From Oscheius tipulae (Eukaryota > Nematoda > Chromadorea > Rhabditida > Rhabditidae): a stretch of 64,000 nucleotides of DNA. The DNA lies in NCBI GenBank assembly GCA_037178975.1, contig JASJZH010000006.1, positions 2,294,001-2,358,000 of the forward strand, given 5' to 3'. The notes beneath the pieces were generated by a model. That model was not told where the DNA came from, ran no database searches, and worked only from the letters and a program-made list of their open reading frames with translations. Positions 1 to 10,422 of the stretch are shown here, piece by piece (the first letter of the stretch is position 1; each line of letters opens with the position of its first letter). The position numbers were made by a program, and so were the translations under genes.

Positions 1-3000
1 CCTTGGGCTCCAGAGTAGTGCACTCTCATTCTCTGTTGCCAATTGAGATGATTAGGTTCAGAAAAACATTCACTTTTATTCTTTATCAAACAGACATTTT
101 AATATATCTCAACGACATCACTAGTGTTCATCGCTCTTTTTGTCAGGATCTTGAGATTTATCTTCCATATCACCCTCACCTAAACAATCAGTTTTGAAAA
201 ACATTTTCTCTAAACTCAAATGTCGCATTTTCAGCTGGTTGCCAGTCCATAGATTCTTCAGGATTGGATGCTTCAGCTAGGGAACTCAAATGATTTTTCT
301 TTTCACCAGGAGATTTGTTTTCAAATTCATCCGGATCCTGAAAAGTTTTTTTAAAGAGACAACTGATCTTCTCACAAAGCTATGCGGCGAAGATCTGAAA
401 TGGTTCGGTTTTGCCTGATTGCGAAGTTCGGCCAAATGTTGTTGATTCTTGGATTCCTGCACTATGACTGCATGACACTTTTCGTAGAACTGAACGTGGG
501 TACAGATTAAACGTTTTGTGCCTTACTTGTCTAGAGCTTTGGCTCAAATGATCATGCATGAGTCTGACAGCATCACCGAACGAGGGTCTTTCCGAAGTGT
601 CGAGACACCAGCACTTCATCATGAACGTATATCTATGAAATATTTCGATTTTCACGTTCTTAACTCACATCTTCTCATGAGCAAGGGAGGGCTTAGGGTT
701 CCTTTCGCCCATTTTCACCCTTTCAAACACATGGGTCGATGGGATTCCGTCATAAGGCAAGCCACCAAGAGTAAAAATCTTAAACTCTCAAAGATGTTAC
801 AATATCGAGTAAGCAACCTCGTAGAGGAGGATTCCATAAGACCATACGTCAGACTGGAAAATGCCTTTTAAGTACTTCGAACAAAGAACTCACTTGAACT
901 GTAGCTTTTACCAAGGATTCAGGAGCCATCCAACGAGCTGGCAAAGGATAGGGGCTTTTAAGTCTAAAATAACTCACTCAATACCTAAATTAAGGTTGAA
1001 AATACTACGGAATAGTTGTTTTCGAATGGTCCACAATAGGTGACCCGTAGCAACTATTGGGTCTTGCTAATTAAAAAAATCACACTTCAACAACTGTAGC
1101 TGGCCGACCTATCTCTTTACTACTAAGGCGCAATAACGTTTGTCTGGGCTGGACTACTACCTCCAACTGTTGTGGGAAAAAGATGTCCTGCAAAGTTGTA
1201 GCTGTTTGACTACTCTATTGCTGCGTAAAACATCGCAAACGCCCATTATACTTTGATCTTGTAATAAAAACTGCAAACAAACCTATAGTACTCTCTTCCA
1301 ACAACATTCTTGGCCATTCCAAAGTCCGTCACCTTGCAAATACCATTTGCACCAACAAGGATGTTCCGTGCAGCCAAGTCTCTATGAACACACTGAAAGC
1401 TCATTCACTGAAGTTTAAAACGATCCACCTTGCTGGATGAAAGATGCTCCATACCTTTGGCTACTTGCCAGGCGTACGATAACAGGTGGGAGAGAGTCAG
1501 CTTTGTTTCCAAAGTTCTGTTGTCTGGTTGGTCATAGCTTAGAGGAGCTGTCGACTGTAACTGGTCATTTGCTAAATCGATTCTGACCGAACCCAAAAAG
1601 AGTCAGATGTTGAAGAATTTGGAACAAGGTATCCGGTATCACTCACGACTCGAGCAACAAGACCAGACTCTCTTATCGGAGGATGAAATAGATGTTTATT
1701 ATCATGAAGAAGCTTGAGTAAGTTGCAGTTGCCACATTTCTCAACCACGACGTAGAAATGACTAAACTACAGCTCTTTTGGTGTAAACAAATACAACCTA
1801 CTCTTTTTGAGTTACAGCCCCCACCAGAGTCACAATGTTTGGATGCTGTCCGACTGCACACATAATTTTCAGCTCTTCGAATAGCATTTTTTCCGCAAAC
1901 GGCAAATGTTCTTCTCTCTCAGTTCGGGCAACTACATCTTTTAGTAATTTTCAAAAACGCTGGTTAGAAGGTCAGTCCAAAAATAGTGAGTTTTGAACAC
2001 TTACTTTTAACTGCAACTATAATTGGCTTCTCTTTGCTCAGTCCTAGTTTGGAACACAATCCCTTCTTTTTCCATTGCTGTGAGACATTCAGTACTGCTT
2101 CTTTGACCACACCGAAACAGCCTTGTCCCAGCTAAAAAAACTCTTATTAAGTACAGTGATTCAACTAAAATTTTTTGAAAATAATAATATCAATCTCAGG
2201 TTATGTGCATCCAAAACGTTTGAATGCAATGTAGACGCAAAATATGGTAACTTACATTATCCCTTTTAATGAAATCCAGATTATCCGGATTCAGCTCGTA
2301 CTTTTCCTGGTATTCCAGATTTTTTAGCGATTCATGCAGGTAGTCTGAAGAGTTACGAACGCCAAAATTTCTCTCCCAGCAGCTGAAAAGCATAAAGTGG
2401 CAGAAGAAAAGATGCACTGCACCTTGCACTACGACCAGACATGTTTCTTCGTAAGTTTTCTTCAAGGGTTTAACGGGCTAAAAAAGGTTTATAGTTCCAT
2501 AACGTGCAAGAAAGTTAGAAGTAGACTGGCCTTTGGCAGAAGCAAGTATGAGTGTTCCGAAAAGATGTAAATTAAAGATGAATCACACTAAGTAGATTAC
2601 TCAAATAGTTGACTGTTCAATCTCTAAATTACTGGAATCATTGACTCAATCGCAATACTATGAGGGGAGGAAAACGACTTTAAAGTCGTTGAAAACCAAA
2701 TATCAAACTTTAAAGTCGTAGGAAATCAAACAATAAATTTTTAAATCACTTCTTCCTTTGTGATTGATGAAGAAAAGCTACCAAAAAGCACGTCAATTTT
2801 GACTCGTTAAGATAACATGCAAAAGGATCAGCTGCGTAGCAACATTTTTTAACCTCTTGCAACGTCCGCCCATACCCAACGTGTGTTGTTTGGTCAGAGT
2901 GCAAAAGTTCGTCCTTGTTTCCTGGAGTTTACACATATATGAGGTTCCATTAAAAAGAAAAGTTACAGGTTTTGCTGAAGAGAAGAATCTGCAGTGATTT

Positions 3001-3784
3001 CTTCGTTAGCTGTGATGCAAAATATCAAAAGCCAGTTGTTTATTTGTGACTCCGCCTGTTCGTCTGAAATTCGGCCGGTGATTGATGATTTTACGGAAAG
3101 CCTCTGTAATCAAGATAATCCCTTTATGATCTTTTCTCTGAAGCAATTTTTCAATTCTTGCGAAATGCGCCGGTGTTACACATGTGGGTACAACAGCTGC
3201 GGACAGGTAGTTGGTTTCAGCTGGAATCATACCCAGCACGCAGCTCGGAACACAACTTCGAGCCATATAAGAGATAATCATAACAAACAGAAACTGTTAC
3301 CGTGAAGCACATTATGCTCCGCACTTCTCGCTCGGGTCTGCAAAACCGAATGTCACTTTTGCATTGGGCCTTCTTAATAAGAGCTTGGCTGATTCCTAGA
3401 CGAGAATCTTCCATACTGCCAAAGAACAGAACTGAAAACACTTGATTCGGGTGTGTGAGCCCGAAAAATCTGCAATAAAAAAATCTTGTTCTTCTGCTGT
3501 CAAAGGTAATACTGCTACTGCTCTCGAATCAAAGTTTTTGCAATGTTCATCAACTTCCAGTCCAGACAAACTTCCTAACCAGTATAACAAACAAATTACA
3601 AAATAGCAGGCCTCTTGACAAAAGCTTGAGCTAGACATACACTGACATGATCATTGGTGGTGTAAATAAGTTCTTCTTCCATTGGGACCAGATAGCTGTC
3701 GAGAGAGAGCCCCTAAAAGATCTAGAGAGAACAGCAGGACAGAGCTTTCGTTTTTCTTAAACAGAATCTCAGGCCTAGGGTTTA
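1..3784. repeat. Left arm of a giant inverted repeat
   Basis: Every base I compared is the reverse complement of 4181-7964, with mirror coordinates summing to 7965. All open frames in this arm recur with identical sequence and length in the other arm, so identity appears to be complete. Homology stops at 3784/4181, where the next bases (3785 g, 4180 g) no longer pair. The outer limit is unknown because the arm runs off the window start; the true arm is at least 3784 bp. The arm carries one receptor tyrosine kinase gene on the minus strand. It may be a recent inverted duplication kept identical by gene conversion, or an assembly or amplification artefact. Confidence 0.97.
188..3638 (-). CDS. 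Receptor tyrosine kinase, left-arm copy
   Basis: Mirror image of the gene at 4327-7777, with apparently identical sequence, so the domain description there applies. Reading leftwards, it has a hydrophobic N-terminus of signal-peptide type, a Cys-containing ectodomain of unknown family, a glycine loop GQGCFG, the VAVK lysine, [20 protein letters not shown] and a C-terminal lobe ending before a stop at 188-190. The two copies face away from each other, with about 690 bp between start codons. Whether both copies exist in the genome depends on the inverted repeat being real. The start codon is inferred from the signal-like segment, and exon borders in the ectodomain are uncertain. Confidence 0.72.
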
Positions 3785-4180
3785 GATGAAGGATCTTACT
3801 GCTTAACATCAAGGTTGGAGTTTAATAGATGAGCTTAGCTAGCCACTGTTTTTTGACTAACGTACATTTTCGGATCTTTTATGTTCAGATCGTTTACGTT
3901 ACTATGATAAGCGACCATACGATACTTTGTACTACTTTTGGTGAAGACAGAACTTTCCAGACTCGGCCGAAGAAGATCGTCAAGCTCTGTTCTTGAAGAT
4001 GAGGTTAAAGAGGAAGATGACCGCCAAAATTACACAACAGAATCAGAAGGTGGGTCGTTGTCATAATGTGTAGTAAAACATTGGCAATCTCCAGAAGACC
4101 TCAGGGAAAATGAGGTAAATCAGAGAGGAAGTGCTGAGGTCACTCGAAACGATACGCTTATTGAGCTGGTCAAGAGTAAG
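3785..4180. other. Unique spacer between the inverted-repeat arms
   Basis: This is the 396-bp non-repeated centre. On the plus strand it holds two open stretches bordered by splice-like signals, about 3916-4050 and 4095-4175. They encode charged, Ser- and Glu-rich peptide and end in a good donor (A|gtaagt at 4176). They could be extra 5' exons of the right-arm kinase. That would make the two copies unequal, because the left copy would lack them. Equally, the spacer could be the shared promoter of the divergent pair, with chance open frames. No TATA box or known motif stands out. Confidence 0.5.
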
Positions 4181-7100
4181 TAAACCCTAGGCCTGAGATT
4201 CTGTTTAAGAAAAACGAAAGCTCTGTCCTGCTGTTCTCTCTAGATCTTTTAGGGGCTCTCTCTCGACAGCTATCTGGTCCCAATGGAAGAAGAACTTATT
4301 TACACCACCAATGATCATGTCAGTGTATGTCTAGCTCAAGCTTTTGTCAAGAGGCCTGCTATTTTGTAATTTGTTTGTTATACTGGTTAGGAAGTTTGTC
4401 TGGACTGGAAGTTGATGAACATTGCAAAAACTTTGATTCGAGAGCAGTAGCAGTATTACCTTTGACAGCAGAAGAACAAGATTTTTTTATTGCAGATTTT
4501 TCGGGCTCACACACCCGAATCAAGTGTTTTCAGTTCTGTTCTTTGGCAGTATGGAAGATTCTCGTCTAGGAATCAGCCAAGCTCTTATTAAGAAGGCCCA
4601 ATGCAAAAGTGACATTCGGTTTTGCAGACCCGAGCGAGAAGTGCGGAGCATAATGTGCTTCACGGTAACAGTTTCTGTTTGTTATGATTATCTCTTATAT
4701 GGCTCGAAGTTGTGTTCCGAGCTGCGTGCTGGGTATGATTCCAGCTGAAACCAACTACCTGTCCGCAGCTGTTGTACCCACATGTGTAACACCGGCGCAT
4801 TTCGCAAGAATTGAAAAATTGCTTCAGAGAAAAGATCATAAAGGGATTATCTTGATTACAGAGGCTTTCCGTAAAATCATCAATCACCGGCCGAATTTCA
4901 GACGAACAGGCGGAGTCACAAATAAACAACTGGCTTTTGATATTTTGCATCACAGCTAACGAAGAAATCACTGCAGATTCTTCTCTTCAGCAAAACCTGT
5001 AACTTTTCTTTTTAATGGAACCTCATATATGTGTAAACTCCAGGAAACAAGGACGAACTTTTGCACTCTGACCAAACAACACACGTTGGGTATGGGCGGA
5101 CGTTGCAAGAGGTTAAAAAATGTTGCTACGCAGCTGATCCTTTTGCATGTTATCTTAACGAGTCAAAATTGACGTGCTTTTTGGTAGCTTTTCTTCATCA
5201 ATCACAAAGGAAGAAGTGATTTAAAAATTTATTGTTTGATTTCCTACGACTTTAAAGTTTGATATTTGGTTTTCAACGACTTTAAAGTCGTTTTCCTCCC
5301 CTCATAGTATTGCGATTGAGTCAATGATTCCAGTAATTTAGAGATTGAACAGTCAACTATTTGAGTAATCTACTTAGTGTGATTCATCTTTAATTTACAT
5401 CTTTTCGGAACACTCATACTTGCTTCTGCCAAAGGCCAGTCTACTTCTAACTTTCTTGCACGTTATGGAACTATAAACCTTTTTTAGCCCGTTAAACCCT
5501 TGAAGAAAACTTACGAAGAAACATGTCTGGTCGTAGTGCAAGGTGCAGTGCATCTTTTCTTCTGCCACTTTATGCTTTTCAGCTGCTGGGAGAGAAATTT
5601 TGGCGTTCGTAACTCTTCAGACTACCTGCATGAATCGCTAAAAAATCTGGAATACCAGGAAAAGTACGAGCTGAATCCGGATAATCTGGATTTCATTAAA
5701 AGGGATAATGTAAGTTACCATATTTTGCGTCTACATTGCATTCAAACGTTTTGGATGCACATAACCTGAGATTGATATTATTATTTTCAAAAAATTTTAG
5801 TTGAATCACTGTACTTAATAAGAGTTTTTTTAGCTGGGACAAGGCTGTTTCGGTGTGGTCAAAGAAGCAGTACTGAATGTCTCACAGCAATGGAAAAAGA
5901 AGGGATTGTGTTCCAAACTAGGACTGAGCAAAGAGAAGCCAATTATAGTTGCAGTTAAAAGTAAGTGTTCAAAACTCACTATTTTTGGACTGACCTTCTA
6001 ACCAGCGTTTTTGAAAATTACTAAAAGATGTAGTTGCCCGAACTGAGAGAGAAGAACATTTGCCGTTTGCGGAAAAAATGCTATTCGAAGAGCTGAAAAT
6101 TATGTGTGCAGTCGGACAGCATCCAAACATTGTGACTCTGGTGGGGGCTGTAACTCAAAAAGAGTAGGTTGTATTTGTTTACACCAAAAGAGCTGTAGTT
6201 TAGTCATTTCTACGTCGTGGTTGAGAAATGTGGCAACTGCAACTTACTCAAGCTTCTTCATGATAATAAACATCTATTTCATCCTCCGATAAGAGAGTCT
6301 GGTCTTGTTGCTCGAGTCGTGAGTGATACCGGATACCTTGTTCCAAATTCTTCAACATCTGACTCTTTTTGGGTTCGGTCAGAATCGATTTAGCAAATGA
6401 CCAGTTACAGTCGACAGCTCCTCTAAGCTATGACCAACCAGACAACAGAACTTTGGAAACAAAGCTGACTCTCTCCCACCTGTTATCGTACGCCTGGCAA
6501 GTAGCCAAAGGTATGGAGCATCTTTCATCCAGCAAGGTGGATCGTTTTAAACTTCAGTGAATGAGCTTTCAGTGTGTTCATAGAGACTTGGCTGCACGGA
6601 ACATCCTTGTTGGTGCAAATGGTATTTGCAAGGTGACGGACTTTGGAATGGCCAAGAATGTTGTTGGAAGAGAGTACTATAGGTTTGTTTGCAGTTTTTA
6701 TTACAAGATCAAAGTATAATGGGCGTTTGCGATGTTTTACGCAGCAATAGAGTAGTCAAACAGCTACAACTTTGCAGGACATCTTTTTCCCACAACAGTT
6801 GGAGGTAGTAGTCCAGCCCAGACAAACGTTATTGCGCCTTAGTAGTAAAGAGATAGGTCGGCCAGCTACAGTTGTTGAAGTGTGATTTTTTTAATTAGCA
6901 AGACCCAATAGTTGCTACGGGTCACCTATTGTGGACCATTCGAAAACAACTATTCCGTAGTATTTTCAACCTTAATTTAGGTATTGAGTGAGTTATTTTA
7001 GACTTAAAAGCCCCTATCCTTTGCCAGCTCGTTGGATGGCTCCTGAATCCTTGGTAAAAGCTACAGTTCAAGTGAGTTCTTTGTTCGAAGTACTTAAAAG

Positions 7101-7964
7101 GCATTTTCCAGTCTGACGTATGGTCTTATGGAATCCTCCTCTACGAGGTTGCTTACTCGATATTGTAACATCTTTGAGAGTTTAAGATTTTTACTCTTGG
7201 TGGCTTGCCTTATGACGGAATCCCATCGACCCATGTGTTTGAAAGGGTGAAAATGGGCGAAAGGAACCCTAAGCCCTCCCTTGCTCATGAGAAGATGTGA
7301 GTTAAGAACGTGAAAATCGAAATATTTCATAGATATACGTTCATGATGAAGTGCTGGTGTCTCGACACTTCGGAAAGACCCTCGTTCGGTGATGCTGTCA
7401 GACTCATGCATGATCATTTGAGCCAAAGCTCTAGACAAGTAAGGCACAAAACGTTTAATCTGTACCCACGTTCAGTTCTACGAAAAGTGTCATGCAGTCA
7501 TAGTGCAGGAATCCAAGAATCAACAACATTTGGCCGAACTTCGCAATCAGGCAAAACCGAACCATTTCAGATCTTCGCCGCATAGCTTTGTGAGAAGATC
7601 AGTTGTCTCTTTAAAAAAACTTTTCAGGATCCGGATGAATTTGAAAACAAATCTCCTGGTGAAAAGAAAAATCATTTGAGTTCCCTAGCTGAAGCATCCA
7701 ATCCTGAAGAATCTATGGACTGGCAACCAGCTGAAAATGCGACATTTGAGTTTAGAGAAAATGTTTTTCAAAACTGATTGTTTAGGTGAGGGTGATATGG
7801 AAGATAAATCTCAAGATCCTGACAAAAAGAGCGATGAACACTAGTGATGTCGTTGAGATATATTAAAATGTCTGTTTGATAAAGAATAAAAGTGAATGTT
7901 TTTCTGAACCTAATCATCTCAATTGGCAACAGAGAATGAGAGTGCACTACTCTGGAGCCCAAGG
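4181..7964. repeat. Right arm of a giant inverted repeat
   Basis: Reverse complement of 1-3784. It starts exactly at 4181 (taaaccctag) and can be followed to 7964, which pairs with window position 1. Beyond 7964 the partner would lie outside the window. It contains the plus-strand copy of the receptor tyrosine kinase and its 3' flank, including an AATAAA-type signal near 7885. No terminal inverted repeat or target-site duplication of a transposon is visible at the inner junctions. Confidence 0.97.
4327..7777 (+). CDS. Receptor tyrosine kinase, right-arm copy
   Basis: Predicted single-pass receptor tyrosine kinase of the PDGFR/FGFR-like class, similar in style to the small nematode KIN-15/KIN-16 receptors. 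The N-terminus after Met 4327 has a hydrophobic run ([13 protein letters not shown]) fitting a signal peptide. The ectodomain (to about 4960) has several Cys but no family I recognise. The kinase domain starts at 5834 with GQGCFGVV, then VAVK (5950s), [18 protein letters not shown], a long insert, [10 protein letters not shown] (about 6575), [15 protein letters not shown] (7022), [12 protein letters not shown] and [14 protein letters not shown]. The tail ends at TGA 7775-7777. The exons before and after 6301-6400 do not join in frame with an obvious intron, and the membrane segment was not placed with certainty. Confidence 0.75.
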
Positions 7965-8119
7965 AACACTTGGTCGTATTAAAGTGTGACCCATCTTTAC
8001 GATTGTTTGCCATCGATGAGCGTTTGACGGCCTGAATATTTGACAGGTGACAGAACCGCCTGTTTTTTTCTTGGCCACGATCTTGAACACATGGGTGTGG
8101 CAGTCCTTCTCAATACTGA

Positions 8120-8627
8120 ATGGTTTTCTTTTGCCTACTGATTATATTTGCTCCCAGAACAAAAACTCTGCCTCTGTTTCCAACAGAGCCAGCCATTGAC
8201 TATGATTATCAAGAAAACTCTAATTATGTTCATATTCCTGTTTCTGCTGGTGAACAAATCCTTTTAGATGACGGTAGTTGTGGCCATGAAAGCATTACGA
8301 CAAATTCAGAAAGTGTAAAACTCGTATCGCACGTCTCCGATACTGGTATAGTATACGAAGATGATGAAGTAAACAATTTTGAAAAAGAATCTGTCGAAGA
8401 AATTCTTCTGGAAAACGGCAAGTATTCAGCTAAAATGAAATTCGAGCAATCAATCTAGGGTCATCCAAGTTCTTTCAATTTGTTAGTGATGATGGAATGT
8501 TGTATGATGAAATGGATGCACAAGGTAAAAGTTTTTTACGTTCTTACCAGCAATTTCAGTACAAATGACCAGTGAAGAGTCCAGTGAAGGATCAGCCGTC
8601 TATTACATCGAACTAGAAGCCGAGTAA
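8120..8627 (+). CDS. Small acidic protein, unknown function
   Basis: An open frame starts with a short hydrophobic stretch (MVFFCLLIIFA) and becomes strongly acidic (DEVNNFEKESVEEIL). A possible GC-AG intron at 8418-8458, then a normal 34-nt intron after MDAQ, extends it in frame to YYIELEAE and the TAA at 8625. An AATAAA signal follows at 8667. The spacing and splice phases support a real 3' end. The 5' end is less sure: the segment before 8155 ends in an acceptor-like CAG, so the first exon could lie elsewhere. I recognise no domain. It lies 340 bp downstream of the kinase in the right repeat arm. Confidence 0.5.
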
Positions 8628-9166
8628 TATAAAAAGCTTCCTATTACGTGTGTGGTCATATTTGTTAATAAAACAGGCTAAAATTTATTTTGGTCACAAT
8701 GTTCATGCCAATTCCTTTGGAGTTCAATATCAAAACTGTGATTATTGTGTTTGCCTTTAACGCGATTACTGTTGTCGCTAGCATCAGAAAACGTCATTGA
8801 AATAACTTTCTTGGAATTGTCCTCATGTTACAAATGCGCATCCGTGGTTCATGTATTAGATAAATGACTCTATTACGTATCACCTTCTCTTACCTCATAG
8901 CGGTGATCACCTTCAACTTATAGAATCATCCACGTTTACTAATGATCTTCTTAGATACTTCCACAGCGGAATGTAAACAGGTTCAACTGTTTAAGAGTTC
9001 GGTGAAAACAACAATCTCATTACGTGGCTACACGTTAATGTAAACGATTCTTTTTAAGGAGGCGTCCGCTAGCGCAAGACAGAACAACTTTCTTCCTTAT
9101 TTTTTGTGAATCAACCTGTTCTTTACTTCTTTAGAGACCATCATAACTGTAAGTAATACAACTGCA

Positions 9167-9991
9167 ATGGATACAGAAGCCAATATCACCATTTTCCCTC
9201 ATTTCGACAAGAGGTACATGATCAAACTGTTTTGCTTTGGTACAGTCCATTCATTGGTAAGTCACTACTGTACCATATAAAGTTGCAAGTTCAGACTGCT
9301 ACATTTGCAATAGGTGTCTTTCTTTCCTGTTTTGTTGTCCTAGCACTGCCTTCATTCATCGTCAATCCGTTAATGGTACGTTGTTCTTTTTATTACAAGA
9401 CAGTTTTAGCTTCCTTTGGAAGTTTTGGTAATTGTCTGTCTCTTCTTTTTGTTTCAAGGAATCAAGCATCTCAATGCTTGCATGATATTTCCCTGTGTTA
9501 TTCTTTCTGGTATATGGATGGTATTATCGACCTTGCCTCTTTTGATTGCACTGTTCGTGATTATCGTTCAAATGGCTAATCCTGTACAGAAGCAATTACC
9601 GGTAAAAGAGTAGTTTAAAATCATTATATATCTACTTTGTAGATGCCTAAAAATAGTGTCCACAAACATCCGTTTAGTCCTTTCGTCTTTTTTGGAGGTG
9701 ACAGTTTTGCCTGTCTGAATAACCGAAGTTTCAGGGTTTACAACTTTCATAACTATCTTCATGTCACTTGCCTTGATGCTTCTCTTGTTCAACTTCTACT
9801 TGTTTCGCACCATTAAGAGAGCATACAACTATCTCAGAGACTACGAGGTATTCCGTCGGCAGAGAATAGTAGAACCTGTCAATATTATCAACTACCACAT
9901 TCCCAATGTGTTTCCTTCAAATCCAATGAAATATACCGTTTCTCATGATCCACCTTCATATGATTCGAAGTCCAAAGAGTTTTATGCTTGA
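9167..9991 (+). CDS. Four-helix LAPTM-like membrane protein
   Basis: Short introns join exons into one protein with four hydrophobic helices: TATFAIGVFLSCFVVLALP, VLVIVCLFFLFQGIKHL, a long one through GIWMVLSTLPLLIALFVII, and TTFITIFMSLALMLLLFNFY. The phrase FCFVQTATFAIG before helix 1 resembles the CCxHVRTAT start of nematode LAPTM/DUF7027-type proteins. The cytosolic tail contains DPPSYDS, a PPxY motif; in LAPTM4 and LAPTM5 such motifs bind WW domains of Nedd4-type ligases and direct lysosomal sorting. Phase-consistent exons include a small one at about 9642-9697. A lysosomal or endosomal membrane role is inference from family and motif. Confidence 0.7.
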
Positions 9992-10422
9992 CTTTCACTT
10001 TTTGTTTAGCATACATTGTTTTTGTGTAATGAAGCTTAAGTTATCGAGGAACTTTTTTGGATGTTATCTCCAAAATAGCATTGTTCTGAGCAGAGTAGCC
10101 ATGAATACAAGTTTTTCATTACTCAACGTTGGCAGATAAAAATAAAAACACTGGTTGCTTATTGGCGCATGAGTCGTTTCGTTTTATGGGAAGCTTATCA
10201 AACACGCTGATAGCAATGGAAACCAACGATGAAAAGTGGATCTTTTCCGAGATCAAAAGTAAGAAGCACTGTCGGAGAACGCAATAGAGACAGAGAAGAC
10301 AGTGGGTAGATGTCATCAATGAAAACCTATGAAAAAAGTTCAAACCTTTAAGGCTAATCTTGGGTGCATTGATAAGGCTCATCGAGATATCTTTTTGTGG
10401 ATCCTGTTTGCACCAAATACGG

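Noticed and set aside
1-7964. Idea that the giant inverted repeat is a transposon
   Set aside because: No terminal repeats, target duplication, transposase or recombinase was found at the visible borders; the content is an ordinary host gene.
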